From contig NZ_LMFC01000001.1 of the NCBI RefSeq assembly GCF_001426705.1, positions 651 to 64,650 of the forward strand: a stretch of 64,000 nt of DNA, in the 5' to 3' direction. The stretch is from Cellulomonas sp. Root485. GTDB taxonomy: Bacteria; Actinomycetota; Actinomycetes; Actinomycetales; Cellulomonadaceae. Shown in pieces: positions 16,030 through 24,947 of the stretch (its first letter is position 1; each line of letters opens with the position of its first letter). The notes below the pieces were generated by a model that saw only the letters and a program-made list of their open reading frames with translations, was not told where the DNA came from and ran no database searches. Made by a program: the position numbers and the translations under genes.

Positions 16030-16929
16030 ATGTCGGACCTGCGAACGGCCCGTGACCGGGCGCTGCGGCTGTACGACGCCACCGCCGCGCGGACGAGCGC
16101 GGGTGTACTGGCCGCCTACTCCACGTCGTTCGGCCTGGGCACGCGCCTGCTCGGGCGGCGGGCGCAGGAGGACATCCGCGCGGTGTACGCCCTGGTGCGG
16201 CTGGCCGACGAGGTGGTCGACACCTACCGCGGCGACGACGCGGGCGCCGAGCTGGACGAGCTCGAGGAGCAGACCGCTCGCGCGCTGCGGACGGGCTACT
16301 CGACGAACCTGGTGGTGCACGCGTTCGCCCGCACCGCTCGGCGCGTGGGGATCAGCGCCGCGGAGACCGTGCCGTTCTTCGCGTCCATGCGGTCGGACCT
16401 GACCGTGCGCGAGCACGACCGGCCCAGCTACGAGGCCTACGTGTACGGCTCCGCCGAGGTGGTGGGCCTGATGTGCGTGCGGGCGTTCCTCAACGAGGAC
16501 CGGCAGCCCGGGGAGCCGGTACGGGAGCCCGACCAGGAGCAGGTGGCGGGTGCGCGGGCGCTCGGTGCGGCGTTCCAGAAGATCAACTTCCTGCGCGACC
16601 TCGGTGCCGACACCGAGGAGCTCGGCCGCACCTACTTCCCGGGCACGACCCCGGGACACCTGGACGACGCGCAGCTGAGCGCGATCCTGCGGGAGATCAC
16701 CGACGACGTGGAGACGGCACGGGCGGCCGTGCCGAGCCTGCCGCGGCGCGCGCGGTACGCGGTGGGCGCCACCCTCGCGCTGTACCAGCGGCTGCTCGAC
16801 GAGATCGCGTCGCGGCCGCCGGAGGACCTCCTGGTGGGCCGGGTGCGGCTGCCCACGCCCGTGAAGCTGCTGGTCGTCGGCGAGTCCGTGCTGGCGGAGG
16901 CGCGGGCGGGCCGGGCCGTCGACGCATGA
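16030..16929 (+). CDS. crtB: Phytoene synthase
   Basis: 299 residues from the ATG at 16030, chosen because GGGAG lies at proper distance; an in-frame GTG at 16015 is possible. Squalene/phytoene synthase motifs: YSTSFGLGTRLL, the first Asp motif LADEVVD (D60/D64), FLRDLGADTEELGRTYFP with the second, and a YEAYVYGSAEVVGLM segment. It condenses two GGPP to phytoene (C40). The stop overlaps crtI (ATGA). Confidence 0.94.
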   Translation: MSDLRTARDRALRLYDATAARTSAGVLAAYSTSFGLGTRLLGRRAQEDIRAVYALVRLADEVVDTYRGDDAGAELDELEEQTARALRTGYSTNLVVHAFARTARRVGISAAETVPFFASMRSDLTVREHDRPSYEAYVYGSAEVVGLMCVRAFLNEDRQPGEPVREPDQEQVAGARALGAAFQKINFLRDLGADTEELGRTYFPGTTPGHLDDAQLSAILREITDDVETARAAVPSLPRRARYAVGATLALYQRLLDEIASRPPEDLLVGRVRLPTPVKLLVVGESVLAEARAGRAVDA

Positions 16930-18572
16930 CCGCCGGACGCGTCGTCGTCATCGGTGGGGGCATCGCCGGGTTGACCACCGCTGCCCTCCTGGCCCGCGGG
17001 GGCGCCCTGGTGACCCTGCTGGAACGGCACGACCAGCTGGGCGGGCGGGCCGGGACGCTGTCGGTCGACGGGTTCCGGTTCGACACCGGGCCGTCCTGGT
17101 ACTTCATGCCCGAGGTGTTCGAGCACGCGTTCGCGCTGCTGGGTGAGCGGATCGAGGACCACGTCGAGCTCGAGCGGCTGGATCCCGCGTACCGACTGTT
17201 CCCCGAGCCGGCCGACGGCGGGGTGTCGGAGCCGTTCGACGTGGTCGGTGACGCCGAGACCAACTGGGCGACGTTCGAGGCGCGCGAGCCGGGGGCGGGG
17301 GACGCGATCCGCAGGTACACGGAGGCCTCCACGCAGGCGTACCGGACGGCCCTCGACTCGTTCCTCTACACGACCTTCGCGCGGCCGGACCGGCTGCTGT
17401 CCCTGGACGTCGCCAAGCAGTCGGGGACCCTGGCGGGCCTGCTGACGGGCACGCTCGCCGACAAGGTGGCCGCGACGGTGACGGACCCGGTGCTCCGGCA
17501 GGTGCTCGGCTACCACGCGGTGTTCCTCGGGTCCTCGCCGTACCGGGTGCCCGCGCTGTACTCGCTGATGAGCCACCTGGACCTCGTCGACGGCGTACGT
17601 TTCCCTCGCGGCGGGATGTACACGGTCATCGAGGCGCTTGAGCGGATCGCCCGCAAGGAGGGCGTGGACGTGCGCACGGGGACCGACGTGGCGTCGATCG
17701 AGGTCGACGACGCCCGCCCGTCTCTGCGGCATCCGCGCAGGTCAGGAGAGGCCCGCGGAGTGCGGCTGGCCGACGGGAGCTTCGTCCGCGCCGACGTGGT
17801 CGTGTCCGCGGCCGACCGTCACCACACGGAGACCGCGCTGCTGGGGCGGCACCGCGAGCTGCCCGGCGCGTGGTGGGAGGACCGGGGTCCGGGGATCTCC
17901 GCGCTGCTGATCATGGCCGGGGTGCGCGGGGAGCTCCCCGAGCTGGCGCACCACTCGCTGTTCTTCACGCGCGACTGGCCCGGCAACTTCGAGGACATCC
18001 TCGGAGCGGGTCGCTCGACCCCGCCGGACGGCCTGCGGGTGCCCGAGGCGGCGTCGATGTACGTGTCGCGGACGTCCGCGAGCGACCCGACGGCCGCGCC
18101 CCCAGGGCACGAGAACCTGTTCGTGCTCGTCCCGTTCCCCGCGGACCCGTCGCTGGGAGCGGGGGACCGGGACGCCGTCGAGCGGCACGCCGACCGGTAC
18201 CTCGACCAGGTCGGGACCTGGGCAGGGATCCCCGGGCTGCGCGACCGCGTGGTGACCCGCCGGGTGGTCGCCCCCGCCGACTTCGCCCGCGACTTCTCCG
18301 CCTGGCGCGGCTCCGCCCTCGGGATGGAGCACACCCTGCGGCAGAGCGCGATGTTCCGGCCGGGCGACGCGTCGGCGCGCGTCCCGAACGTGCTGCACGT
18401 CGGAGGTGGCACGATCCCCGGTGTGGGACTGCCGATGTGCCTGATCAGCGCCGAGCTCGTGGTCAAGCGGATGCTCGGGGAGACGTCGTCGCGACCCCTG
18501 CCCGCCCCGCTGCGACCCGGGTTCCTGGCCTCGTCCCGGCCCCGCGGGGTGTGGAGCGAGTCGGTCGGATGA
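16926..18572 (+). CDS. crtI: Phytoene desaturase (lycopene-forming)
   Basis: 548 residues. The ATG at 16926 overlaps the crtB stop. The N-terminal dinucleotide motif VVVIGGGIAGLTTAALLARGG binds FAD, followed by LGGRAG and GFRFDTGPSWYFMPEVF. The C terminus carries the CrtI signature GGGTIPGVGLPMCLIS. It introduces the double bonds turning phytoene into lycopene. Length is usual. Overlaps the next gene by four bases. Confidence 0.94.
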   Translation: MTAGRVVVIGGGIAGLTTAALLARGGALVTLLERHDQLGGRAGTLSVDGFRFDTGPSWYFMPEVFEHAFALLGERIEDHVELERLDPAYRLFPEPADGGVSEPFDVVGDAETNWATFEAREPGAGDAIRRYTEASTQAYRTALDSFLYTTFARPDRLLSLDVAKQSGTLAGLLTGTLADKVAATVTDPVLRQVLGYHAVFLGSSPYRVPALYSLMSHLDLVDGVRFPRGGMYTVIEALERIARKEGVDVRTGTDVASIEVDDARPSLRHPRRSGEARGVRLADGSFVRADVVVSAADRHHTETALLGRHRELPGAWWEDRGPGISALLIMAGVRGELPELAHHSLFFTRDWPGNFEDILGAGRSTPPDGLRVPEAASMYVSRTSASDPTAAPPGHENLFVLVPFPADPSLGAGDRDAVERHADRYLDQVGTWAGIPGLRDRVVTRRVVAPADFARDFSAWRGSALGMEHTLRQSAMFRPGDASARVPNVLHVGGGTIPGVGLPMCLISAELVVKRMLGETSSRPLPAPLRPGFLASSRPRGVWSESVG

Positions 18573-18934
18573 GTTTCCTGTACCTCGGCGCCCTGCTGCT
18601 CTCGCTGGGCGGCCTCGCCCTGCTGGACCGGCGGTTCCGCCTCGCGTTCTGGTTCGACCCGCGCCGGGCCGCGCTGACCGTCGGGATCGGCGTGGTCGCC
18701 TTCCTGCTCTGGGACGGGATCGGGCTCCTGCTCGGGATCTTCGCGCGCGGGGACTCCCCGCACATGACGGGCCTGCTGCTGGCACCCGAGCTGCCGGTCG
18801 AGGAGGCGTTCTTCCTGGCGCTCCTGTGCTACACCGCGCTGCTGGCGTGGCGGTGGTTCGACCAGAGCGCCGTGCAGCGCGAGGCGGGGCGCCGGGCCCT
18901 CGACGGCGCCGCCGACGACGAAGAGCCGCGATGA
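18569..18934 (+). CDS. crtYe: C50 carotenoid cyclase subunit, CrtYe type
   Basis: 121 residues, start overlapping the crtI stop. Three hydrophobic segments and the heterodimeric lycopene cyclase motif (LPVEEAFFLALLCYTALLAW). Together with the next gene it forms the split cyclase that closes the end rings of C50 carotenoids in actinobacteria (CrtYe/Yf, decaprenoxanthin; CrtYg/Yh, sarcinaxanthin). Ring type (epsilon or gamma) cannot be read from the sequence. Confidence 0.88.
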   Translation: MSFLYLGALLLSLGGLALLDRRFRLAFWFDPRRAALTVGIGVVAFLLWDGIGLLLGIFARGDSPHMTGLLLAPELPVEEAFFLALLCYTALLAWRWFDQSAVQREAGRRALDGAADDEEPR

Positions 18935-19236
18935 CGAACATCGTGCTCAACGTGATCGTGCTCGCCGTGCTCGGGGCCCTCTCCTGGCGCGTGCTGCGGG
19001 GGATGCGCGGGATGCCGCTGGTGTGGACCGTCCTGCACCTGTGCGTGCTGACCGCCGTCTTCGACACGATCATGATCGACGTCGGCCTCTACGTGTTCGA
19101 CCCCGACAAGATCCTCGGCCTCTACATCTGGGGCGCACCCCTGGAGGACTTCGCGTACGCGATCGCCGCCGCCATCGGCATGCCGGTGCTCTGGGTGGCG
19201 CTGGGTCGGCGCACGACCCGTCAGGACCGCGCGTGA
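18931..19236 (+). CDS. crtYf: C50 carotenoid cyclase subunit, CrtYf type
   Basis: 101 residues, coupled by ATGA overlap to the previous gene. Three hydrophobic segments and the partner motif GLYIWGAPLEDFAYAIAAAIG, with the acidic pair that complements the LPVEE of CrtYe. Acts as the other half of the split lycopene cyclase in the membrane. Its stop overlaps the elongase start. Confidence 0.88.
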   Translation: MTNIVLNVIVLAVLGALSWRVLRGMRGMPLVWTVLHLCVLTAVFDTIMIDVGLYVFDPDKILGLYIWGAPLEDFAYAIAAAIGMPVLWVALGRRTTRQDRA

Positions 19237-20102
19237 GAGAGGTCCTCGCCGCGTCCCGGCCGTTCTCCTGGATCAACACCGCGTACCCGTTCGCGGCGGG
19301 CTACCTGCTGGCCACCGGTGGGCGCCTCGACGCGACGTTCGTCGTCGGCACCCTGTTCTTCCTCGGTCCGTACAACCTGCTGATGTACGGGATCAACGAC
19401 GTGTTCGACTACGCCTCCGACCTGCGCAACCCGCGCAAGGGCGGGATCGAGGGCGGCCTCGTGGAGCCCGCCCGCGCGCGGGAGGTGCACCGCCGGATCC
19501 TGTGGGCGTGCCTGGTCACGACGGTGCCGTTCGTCGTCTACCTCCTGCTGGTCGGCGACCTCGCCGCCAACCTCACCCTGGCGCTCGTCCTGTTCCTCGT
19601 CGTGGCGTACTCCGCGCCGGTGCTCCGGTTCAAGGAGCGCCCGGTGCTGGACTCGCTGACGTCGGCGATGCACTTCGTCGGCCCGCTGCTGTACGCGCTG
19701 GTGCTGGTCGGCGCCGACCTGAGCGCCTCGACGACGTGGCCCGTGCTGGTCGCCTTCGTGCTCTGGGGGATGGCGTCGCACGCGTTCGGGGCCGTGCAGG
19801 ACGTGCGGGCGGACCGCGAGGGCGGGATCGCGTCCGTCGCGACCGCGCTCGGCGCGCACCCGACGGTCGTCGCGTCGACCGTGCTCTACGTGCTGGCGGC
19901 CGCGGTGCTGCTCGTCGTGCCGTGGCCCGGGACGCTCGCCGCCCTGCTGCCGATCCCGTACGCGATCAGCGCCGCGCAGTTCTGGTCGGTGCGCGACGAG
20001 GACTGCGAGCGCGCGAACGTCGGCTGGCGCCGGTTCCTCTGGCTGAACCTGGTGACCGGCTTCCTGGTGACGATGCTGCTGATCGTGATCGCCCGGAGCT
20101 AG
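19233..20102 (+). CDS. crtEb: Lycopene elongase (UbiA-type prenyltransferase)
   Basis: 289 residues from the GTG overlapping the crtYf stop. UbiA-superfamily membrane prenyltransferase: first Asp motif NDVFDYASD (55-63) with LRNPRKGG, second Asp motif near DVRADREGG, and about eight transmembrane helices. It adds two C5 units to lycopene, giving C50 flavuxanthin, the step that commits the pathway to C50 pigments. Last gene of the operon; its 3' end overlaps the convergent membrane gene by four bases. Confidence 0.92.
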   Translation: MREVLAASRPFSWINTAYPFAAGYLLATGGRLDATFVVGTLFFLGPYNLLMYGINDVFDYASDLRNPRKGGIEGGLVEPARAREVHRRILWACLVTTVPFVVYLLLVGDLAANLTLALVLFLVVAYSAPVLRFKERPVLDSLTSAMHFVGPLLYALVLVGADLSASTTWPVLVAFVLWGMASHAFGAVQDVRADREGGIASVATALGAHPTVVASTVLYVLAAAVLLVVPWPGTLAALLPIPYAISAAQFWSVRDEDCERANVGWRRFLWLNLVTGFLVTMLLIVIARS

Positions 20103-20536
20103 CCGGGCTCCGGGGTCCTGCGCACCTGCGTCACGATCCCGATCCCCGTCAGGGTCCACAGGAGCCCGAGCAGGACCGGGACGGCGACGCGGACGGCACC
20201 GAGCGCGAGCGTCGGCGAGGGGTCGCCTGCCGACCCGGTCGACCAGGCGAACCAGCCCGCCTGGCTCGCTCCGGAGAACCACCACCGCGTGAGCAGGAGT
20301 GCCGGGACGACGTGCAGGAGGGCGATCCGCGAAGGGGACACCCTCGCGAGCGCCACGCCCGCCGACAGGACGACGACGGCGGTGAGGCCGACGGCCCAGC
20401 CGAGGTCGGGGGACAGCCCGACGGGCCCGACGAGCAGGACCTGCATCGCGAAGCCGATCCCTACCGCCAGCACCGCCGCCACCTGGGCCAGGACGTATGC
20501 GAGCCGGTCGGTGCGGGTGCGGGTCGGCTCTGTCAC
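20099..20536 (-). CDS. Four-helix membrane protein of unknown function (paralogue A)
   Basis: 145 residues, GTG start. Four hydrophobic segments (about 14-36, 46-64, 68-84, 113-135) with a short outside loop containing WSTGSAGDP and an end GIVTQVRRTPEPG. It resembles the protein at 21596-22078, which has the same four-helix layout, a GSAGQDP loop and an end GIAARVRRTP. I do not recognise the family. Confidence 0.7.
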   Translation of the reverse strand: MTEPTRTRTDRLAYVLAQVAAVLAVGIGFAMQVLLVGPVGLSPDLGWAVGLTAVVVLSAGVALARVSPSRIALLHVVPALLLTRWWFSGASQAGWFAWSTGSAGDPSPTLALGAVRVAVPVLLGLLWTLTGIGIVTQVRRTPEPG

Positions 20537-20580
20537 GGAAACACGCTACCGACGCCGGGCATCGTGGCTACAGTCCGGGA

Positions 20581-21642
20581 ATGACGGACGCGAGCACGAT
20601 CGACTGGACCGTGTTCGTGCTGGTCGTGGGGCTGCGGCTGGTGGTGCCGCTGTTCATCCCGCGGTTCCCGCTGCCGGCGATCCTCGCCGCGCTGGTGATC
20701 GACGGCGTCGACAAGTCGATCTTCACGGCGTTCACCGGGCTGCCGCTCGACAACTACCAGTCGTACGACAAGGCCCTCGACATCTACTACCTGACGATCG
20801 CCTACCTGTCGGTGCTGCGGAACTGGCGCAACCCGTTCGCGGTCGGGGTTGCGGCATTCCTCTGGTACTACCGGTTGGTCGGGGTGCTCCTGTTCGAGCT
20901 GACCGACCTGCGCTGGCTGCTCATGGTGTTCCCGAACACGTTCGAGTACTTCGTGATCGCGATCGAGGTGGTCCGGACGCGGTGGGACGCCGCGCGCCTC
21001 AGCAAGGCCGCGTTCCTCTGGACGGCGGGCCTCATCTGGGTGGTGGTCAAGCTGCCGCAGGAGTGGTGGATCCACGTCGCGCAGCTGGACTTCACCGACG
21101 AGTTCGGGAAGCTGGTGGACGCGTACCCGTGGGTCTGGGGGCTGCTCGCGGTGCTCGCGGTCGTGCTGGTCGTGGTCGGCCGCCGCGTGGTCCGGCGCCT
21201 GCCGCCCGCGGACTGGCCGTTCACGGTGGACGCGGACGTCGTGGCCGCGCGGGTGGGCTGGGTGCCGCGGGGTCCGGTCGGGGTCGCGCCGAGGGGCATC
21301 GGTCACCTCGCCGAGAAGGTCGCGCTGGCGGGGCTGGTCACCGCCGTCCTGTTCGAGTCGTACCCGCTGACGGAGGGGCGGCTGTCCGTGGTGGTGCTCG
21401 TGGTGGCCGGGACGGTGCTGGTCCACGCGGCGCTGGCCCTGTGGCGCGGGCGGGCGTCGCTCGGCGTCGAGGTGGTTGTCAACACCCTCATCAGCGTCGT
21501 CACCATGCTGGTCTTCGCGGCGTTCGCGACCGGGCAACGCGGGCAGGTGGCGGTCGGCGACGTGCTGCTCTTCGCCTACGTGGTCGCCCTGGTCGTCACC
21601 CTGTACGACCGGTACTCGGCCCGCCGCGAGGCGTGCGTCTGA
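20581..21642 (+). CDS. Polytopic membrane protein of unknown function
   Basis: 353 residues from the ATG at 20581. About eight hydrophobic segments; notable aromatic-rich loops (LDNYQSYDKALDIYYLTIAYLSV, NWRNPFAVG, LWYYRLVG, VFPNTFEYF, LPQEWWIHV). No transporter or enzyme motif that I recognise. It lies between two minus-strand membrane genes that look like paralogues of each other and overlaps the 3' end of one by 47 bases. Confidence 0.75.
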   Translation: MTDASTIDWTVFVLVVGLRLVVPLFIPRFPLPAILAALVIDGVDKSIFTAFTGLPLDNYQSYDKALDIYYLTIAYLSVLRNWRNPFAVGVAAFLWYYRLVGVLLFELTDLRWLLMVFPNTFEYFVIAIEVVRTRWDAARLSKAAFLWTAGLIWVVVKLPQEWWIHVAQLDFTDEFGKLVDAYPWVWGLLAVLAVVLVVVGRRVVRRLPPADWPFTVDADVVAARVGWVPRGPVGVAPRGIGHLAEKVALAGLVTAVLFESYPLTEGRLSVVVLVVAGTVLVHAALALWRGRASLGVEVVVNTLISVVTMLVFAAFATGQRGQVAVGDVLLFAYVVALVVTLYDRYSARREACV

Positions 21643-22078
21643 CGCGCGCGGCGATCCCGATCGCGGCGAGCGTCCACGTGAGGACCACCAGCAGGACCAG
21701 GGCCGCCGCGACCGCGAACCAGGGCGACGTGAACGCGTGCGGGGGATCCTGCCCCGCCGAGCCGAACATCGCGACGGTGTAGCTGCCGCCACCCTCCGTG
21801 CGCCACCACACCCAGCTCAGCGCCACGGCCGGCACCGCGAAGAGCGCCACGACGCGCCGGCCGCGCCACAGCGTCAGGCCGGCGAGCAGCACGACGAGGA
21901 CCAGTGCCGCGAGCCGCACCACAGCGACCCCGTGGGGAGCGGCCGCCGCAACCATGAAGACTCCGTCGGAGGTGGTCACGTGGTCCGGCGGGGCCCACAG
22001 CGGGATCGTCGCGAGGGCAGCCAGCACCGCGAGCACGCGCACCAGGCGCGAGCGAACCTGCTGGTCAGCGGTGGGCAT
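21596..22078 (-). CDS. Four-helix membrane protein of unknown function (paralogue B)
   Basis: 160 residues. Four hydrophobic segments and a central loop SWVWWRTEGGGSYTVAMFGSAGQDP, ending WTLAAIGIAARVRRTP. It matches the protein at 20099-20536 in helix number, in the GSAG(x)DP loop and in the WTLxxIGIxxxVRRTP end, so a shared ancestry is likely. Its 3' end overlaps the convergent gene by 47 bases. Function unknown. Confidence 0.7.
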   Translation of the reverse strand: MPTADQQVRSRLVRVLAVLAALATIPLWAPPDHVTTSDGVFMVAAAAPHGVAVVRLAALVLVVLLAGLTLWRGRRVVALFAVPAVALSWVWWRTEGGGSYTVAMFGSAGQDPPHAFTSPWFAVAAALVLLVVLTWTLAAIGIAARVRRTPRGGPSTGRTG

Positions 22079-22130
22079 CCCGCCACGCTAGGAGCGGACC
22101 GGTCCACCTGGGGGTGAACCGGTCCGGGGT

Positions 22131-23828
22131 TCACCCGTGCGCGCGCAGGTTCCTCCACGTCTCGCGGCGAGCGGCCTGCTCGACCGGGTCCGGCACCGGC
22201 AGCGACGCCAGCAGGCGCTGCGTGTACGGGTGCTTCGGTGCACCGAGCACCTCGTCGCCCGTGCCCTCCTCGACCAGCACGCCGCGGTGCAGGACCGCGA
22301 TGCGGTGGGCCAGCAGGTCCACGACGGCCAGGTCGTGGCTGATGAACAGGCACGCGAAGCCCAGCTCGGCCTGCAGGCGGGCGAACAGGTCGAGCACCCG
22401 GGCCTGCACCGAGACGTCCAGGGCGCTGGTCGGCTCGTCGGCGATGAGCAGCTCCGGGCCCAGGATGAGCGCCCGGGCCAGGCTGGCGCGCTGCCGCTGC
22501 CCGCCCGACAGCTCGTGCGGGAACCGGTCGCCGAACGCCTTGGGCAGCTGGACGGCCTCCATCAGCTCGTCGACCCGCGGACGGGCCTCCTCGGGGTTCG
22601 GCGCCAGACCGTGCACGACCATCGGCTCGGCGACGCACTGGGCGATCGTGAGCAGCGGGTTGAAGCTGGTCGCCGGGTCCTGGAAGACGAACCCGATGCG
22701 CTTGCGGACCGGGCGGAAGACCTTCTCCTTGACGTCGAGCATCTCGACGCCGTGGACCTTCAGGGAGCCGCCGCTGATGGGGGTCAGCCCGGCGATGGCC
22801 CGGCCGATCGTCGTCTTGCCGCTGCCCGACTCGCCGACCAGGCCCAGCACCTCGCCGGGCCGGATGACGAGGTTGACGCCGTCGACGGCCGTGAACGAGG
22901 GCTGCCGCAGCCGGCCGGGGTAGACGATCCGCAGGTCGGACGCCTCGACGACCGGGGTGGCCGACTCGTCGACCACCATCGCCTCGAGCTCGTCGGCGAC
23001 ACGGACGCGGTCCCGGAGGCGCCGCCCGCCCACTCGCGGCACGGCGTCGAGCAGCCGCTGCGTGTAGGGGTGCTGCGGCGACGCGAACAGGGTGTGGACG
23101 TCGGCCTGCTCGACGATCTCGCCGTTGTACATCACCGCGACGCGGTCGGCGAGGTCCGCGACGACCCCCATGTTGTGCGTGATCAGGACGATCGCGGAGC
23201 CGAACTCCTGGGGGAGCCGGCGCAGCAGCTCGAGGATCTCGGCCTGCACGGTGACGTCCAGGGCCGTGGTCGGCTCGTCGGCGATGATCAGGCCCGGGTC
23301 GAGGACGAGCGCCTGGGCGATGACGATGCGCTGCTTCTGCCCGCCCGAGAACTGGTGCGGGTAGTGGTCGACGCGGTGCTCCGGGTCGGGGATGCCGACC
23401 AGGCGGAGCACCTCGATCGCGCGTGTCCGGGCGTCCTTGTCGGACAGGCGGCCGTGGGCCCTCAGCCCCTCCGCGATCTGCCAGCCCACCGGGAACACCG
23501 GGTTCAGGGCGGTGGACGGCTCCTGGAAGACCATCGCGGCATCCCGCCCGCGCACGTCGCGCAGGTCGTTGCCGCCCAGGGTGACGATGTCGTGCGTGGC
23601 CGACCCGTCCTTGCGCGTGAGCAGGACGGTGCCGCTGCTCAGGGCGGTCTCCGGCAGCAGGCCGAGGATCGAGCGGGCGGTGACGGTCTTGCCGGAGCCG
23701 GACTCGCCGACGATCGCGAGCACCTCCCCGGCGGCGACCTGGAGGGTCACGCCCTCGACGGCCCGGACGGTGCCGGCGTCGGTGGCGAACGAGACGTGCA
23801 GGTCGGTGATGTCGACGACGTTGGTCAT
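22131..23828 (-). CDS. Dipeptide/oligopeptide ABC transporter, fused double ATPase
   Basis: 565 residues holding two complete ABC ATPase domains. Domain 1 (about 1-255): Walker A GESGSGKT, signature FSGGQKQR, Walker B LIIADEPTTALD. Domain 2 (about 285-550): GESGSGKT, LSGGQRQRASLARAL, LLIADEPTSALD. Both have the C-terminal peptide-transporter extension (HPYTQRLL). It is thus DppD and DppF in one chain, energising uptake by the two permeases upstream. Its start touches the upstream stop (TGATG), so it is translationally coupled. Confidence 0.93.
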   Translation of the reverse strand: MTNVVDITDLHVSFATDAGTVRAVEGVTLQVAAGEVLAIVGESGSGKTVTARSILGLLPETALSSGTVLLTRKDGSATHDIVTLGGNDLRDVRGRDAAMVFQEPSTALNPVFPVGWQIAEGLRAHGRLSDKDARTRAIEVLRLVGIPDPEHRVDHYPHQFSGGQKQRIVIAQALVLDPGLIIADEPTTALDVTVQAEILELLRRLPQEFGSAIVLITHNMGVVADLADRVAVMYNGEIVEQADVHTLFASPQHPYTQRLLDAVPRVGGRRLRDRVRVADELEAMVVDESATPVVEASDLRIVYPGRLRQPSFTAVDGVNLVIRPGEVLGLVGESGSGKTTIGRAIAGLTPISGGSLKVHGVEMLDVKEKVFRPVRKRIGFVFQDPATSFNPLLTIAQCVAEPMVVHGLAPNPEEARPRVDELMEAVQLPKAFGDRFPHELSGGQRQRASLARALILGPELLIADEPTSALDVSVQARVLDLFARLQAELGFACLFISHDLAVVDLLAHRIAVLHRGVLVEEGTGDEVLGAPKHPYTQRLLASLPVPDPVEQAARRETWRNLRAHG

Positions 23829-24946
23829 CAGCGGTCACTCCTCTCGTCGAACGGCCCGTCGAACAGGTCAGTGGGCCCTTCCAGGTCGTCGATGCTCTCG
23901 ACGCCCGGGACGCGGTCGGTGGCGACGCCGCCGGGGACGGCGGTGACCGGGCTCAGCGGCGCGGCGGCCTTGGCGGCCCGGCGCCGGCGCAGACGCGGGT
24001 CCGCGAGGTCGTTGAGCGACTCCCCGACGAGCGTCAGCCCGAGCACGGTGAGCACGATCGCGACGCCCGGGGGCACCGCGGTCCACCAGATGCCGCTGGT
24101 CACGTCGGACAGCGACTTCGACAGGTCGTAGCCCCAGTCGGCGGCGGCCGTCGGCTCGATGCCGAAGCCGAGGAATCCGAGGCCCGCCAGGGTGAGCACC
24201 GCCTCGGAGCAGTTCAGGGTGAGGATCAGCGGGAGGGTCCGCGTGGAGTTGCGCAGGACGTGGCGGCCCATGATCCGCAGGTGCCCCGAGCCGATCACGC
24301 GGGCGGACTCGACGAACGCCTCCGCCTTGACACGCACCACCTCGGCACGGACCACGCGGAAGTACTGGGGGATCATCACCACGCTCAGCGAGATGGCCGC
24401 GGCCATCACCCCGCCCCACATCGACGACTGGCCGCCGCTGATGACGATGGCGACGACGATGGCGAGCAGCAGCGACGGGAAGGCGAAGAGCGCGTCGGCG
24501 ATGACGACGAGCACGCGGTCCACCCAGCCGCCGAAGTAGCCCGACACCAGGCCGAGCGCGACGCCCGCGAAGATCGAGAGCACGACGGCGACGACGATCA
24601 CGAGGAACGCGGGACGGGCGCCCCAGATCGTGCGGGACAGCACGTCGTAGCCGCCGACCGTGGTGCCCAGCAGGTTCTCCGCCGAGGGCGGCTGCTGCGA
24701 GCCGAAGTTCACGTCCCCCGAGCTCAGCTGCGCGTACCCGTAGGGGGCGAGCAGCGGGGCGAACGCCGCGGTGATGACGAAGATGAGCATCAGGACGATG
24801 CCGATGACCAGCATGGTGCGCTGCAGGCCGACGCTCGTGCGGACGTGGCGCACCACCGGCAGGCGCTTCCACAGCGCCACGTGCTCCGGCGCGGCAGGTT
24901 CCGCGTGGACGACGTCGGGGCCGTCGAGGGGGGTCAGTGCAGTCAT
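23828..24946 (-). CDS. Peptide-type ABC transporter permease, DppC-like
   Basis: 372 residues. About six transmembrane helices; a long cytoplasmic N terminus, then GIVLMLIFVITAAFAPLLAPYGYAQ, the DppC-type entry segment. The EAA loop is visible as EAFVESARVIGSGHLRIMGRHVLRN. A charged C-terminal tail of about 70 residues is longer than usual. Forms the channel with the DppB-like protein encoded one base upstream. Confidence 0.92.
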   Translation of the reverse strand: MTALTPLDGPDVVHAEPAAPEHVALWKRLPVVRHVRTSVGLQRTMLVIGIVLMLIFVITAAFAPLLAPYGYAQLSSGDVNFGSQQPPSAENLLGTTVGGYDVLSRTIWGARPAFLVIVVAVVLSIFAGVALGLVSGYFGGWVDRVLVVIADALFAFPSLLLAIVVAIVISGGQSSMWGGVMAAAISLSVVMIPQYFRVVRAEVVRVKAEAFVESARVIGSGHLRIMGRHVLRNSTRTLPLILTLNCSEAVLTLAGLGFLGFGIEPTAAADWGYDLSKSLSDVTSGIWWTAVPPGVAIVLTVLGLTLVGESLNDLADPRLRRRRAAKAAAPLSPVTAVPGGVATDRVPGVESIDDLEGPTDLFDGPFDERSDR

Positions 24947-24947
24947 G

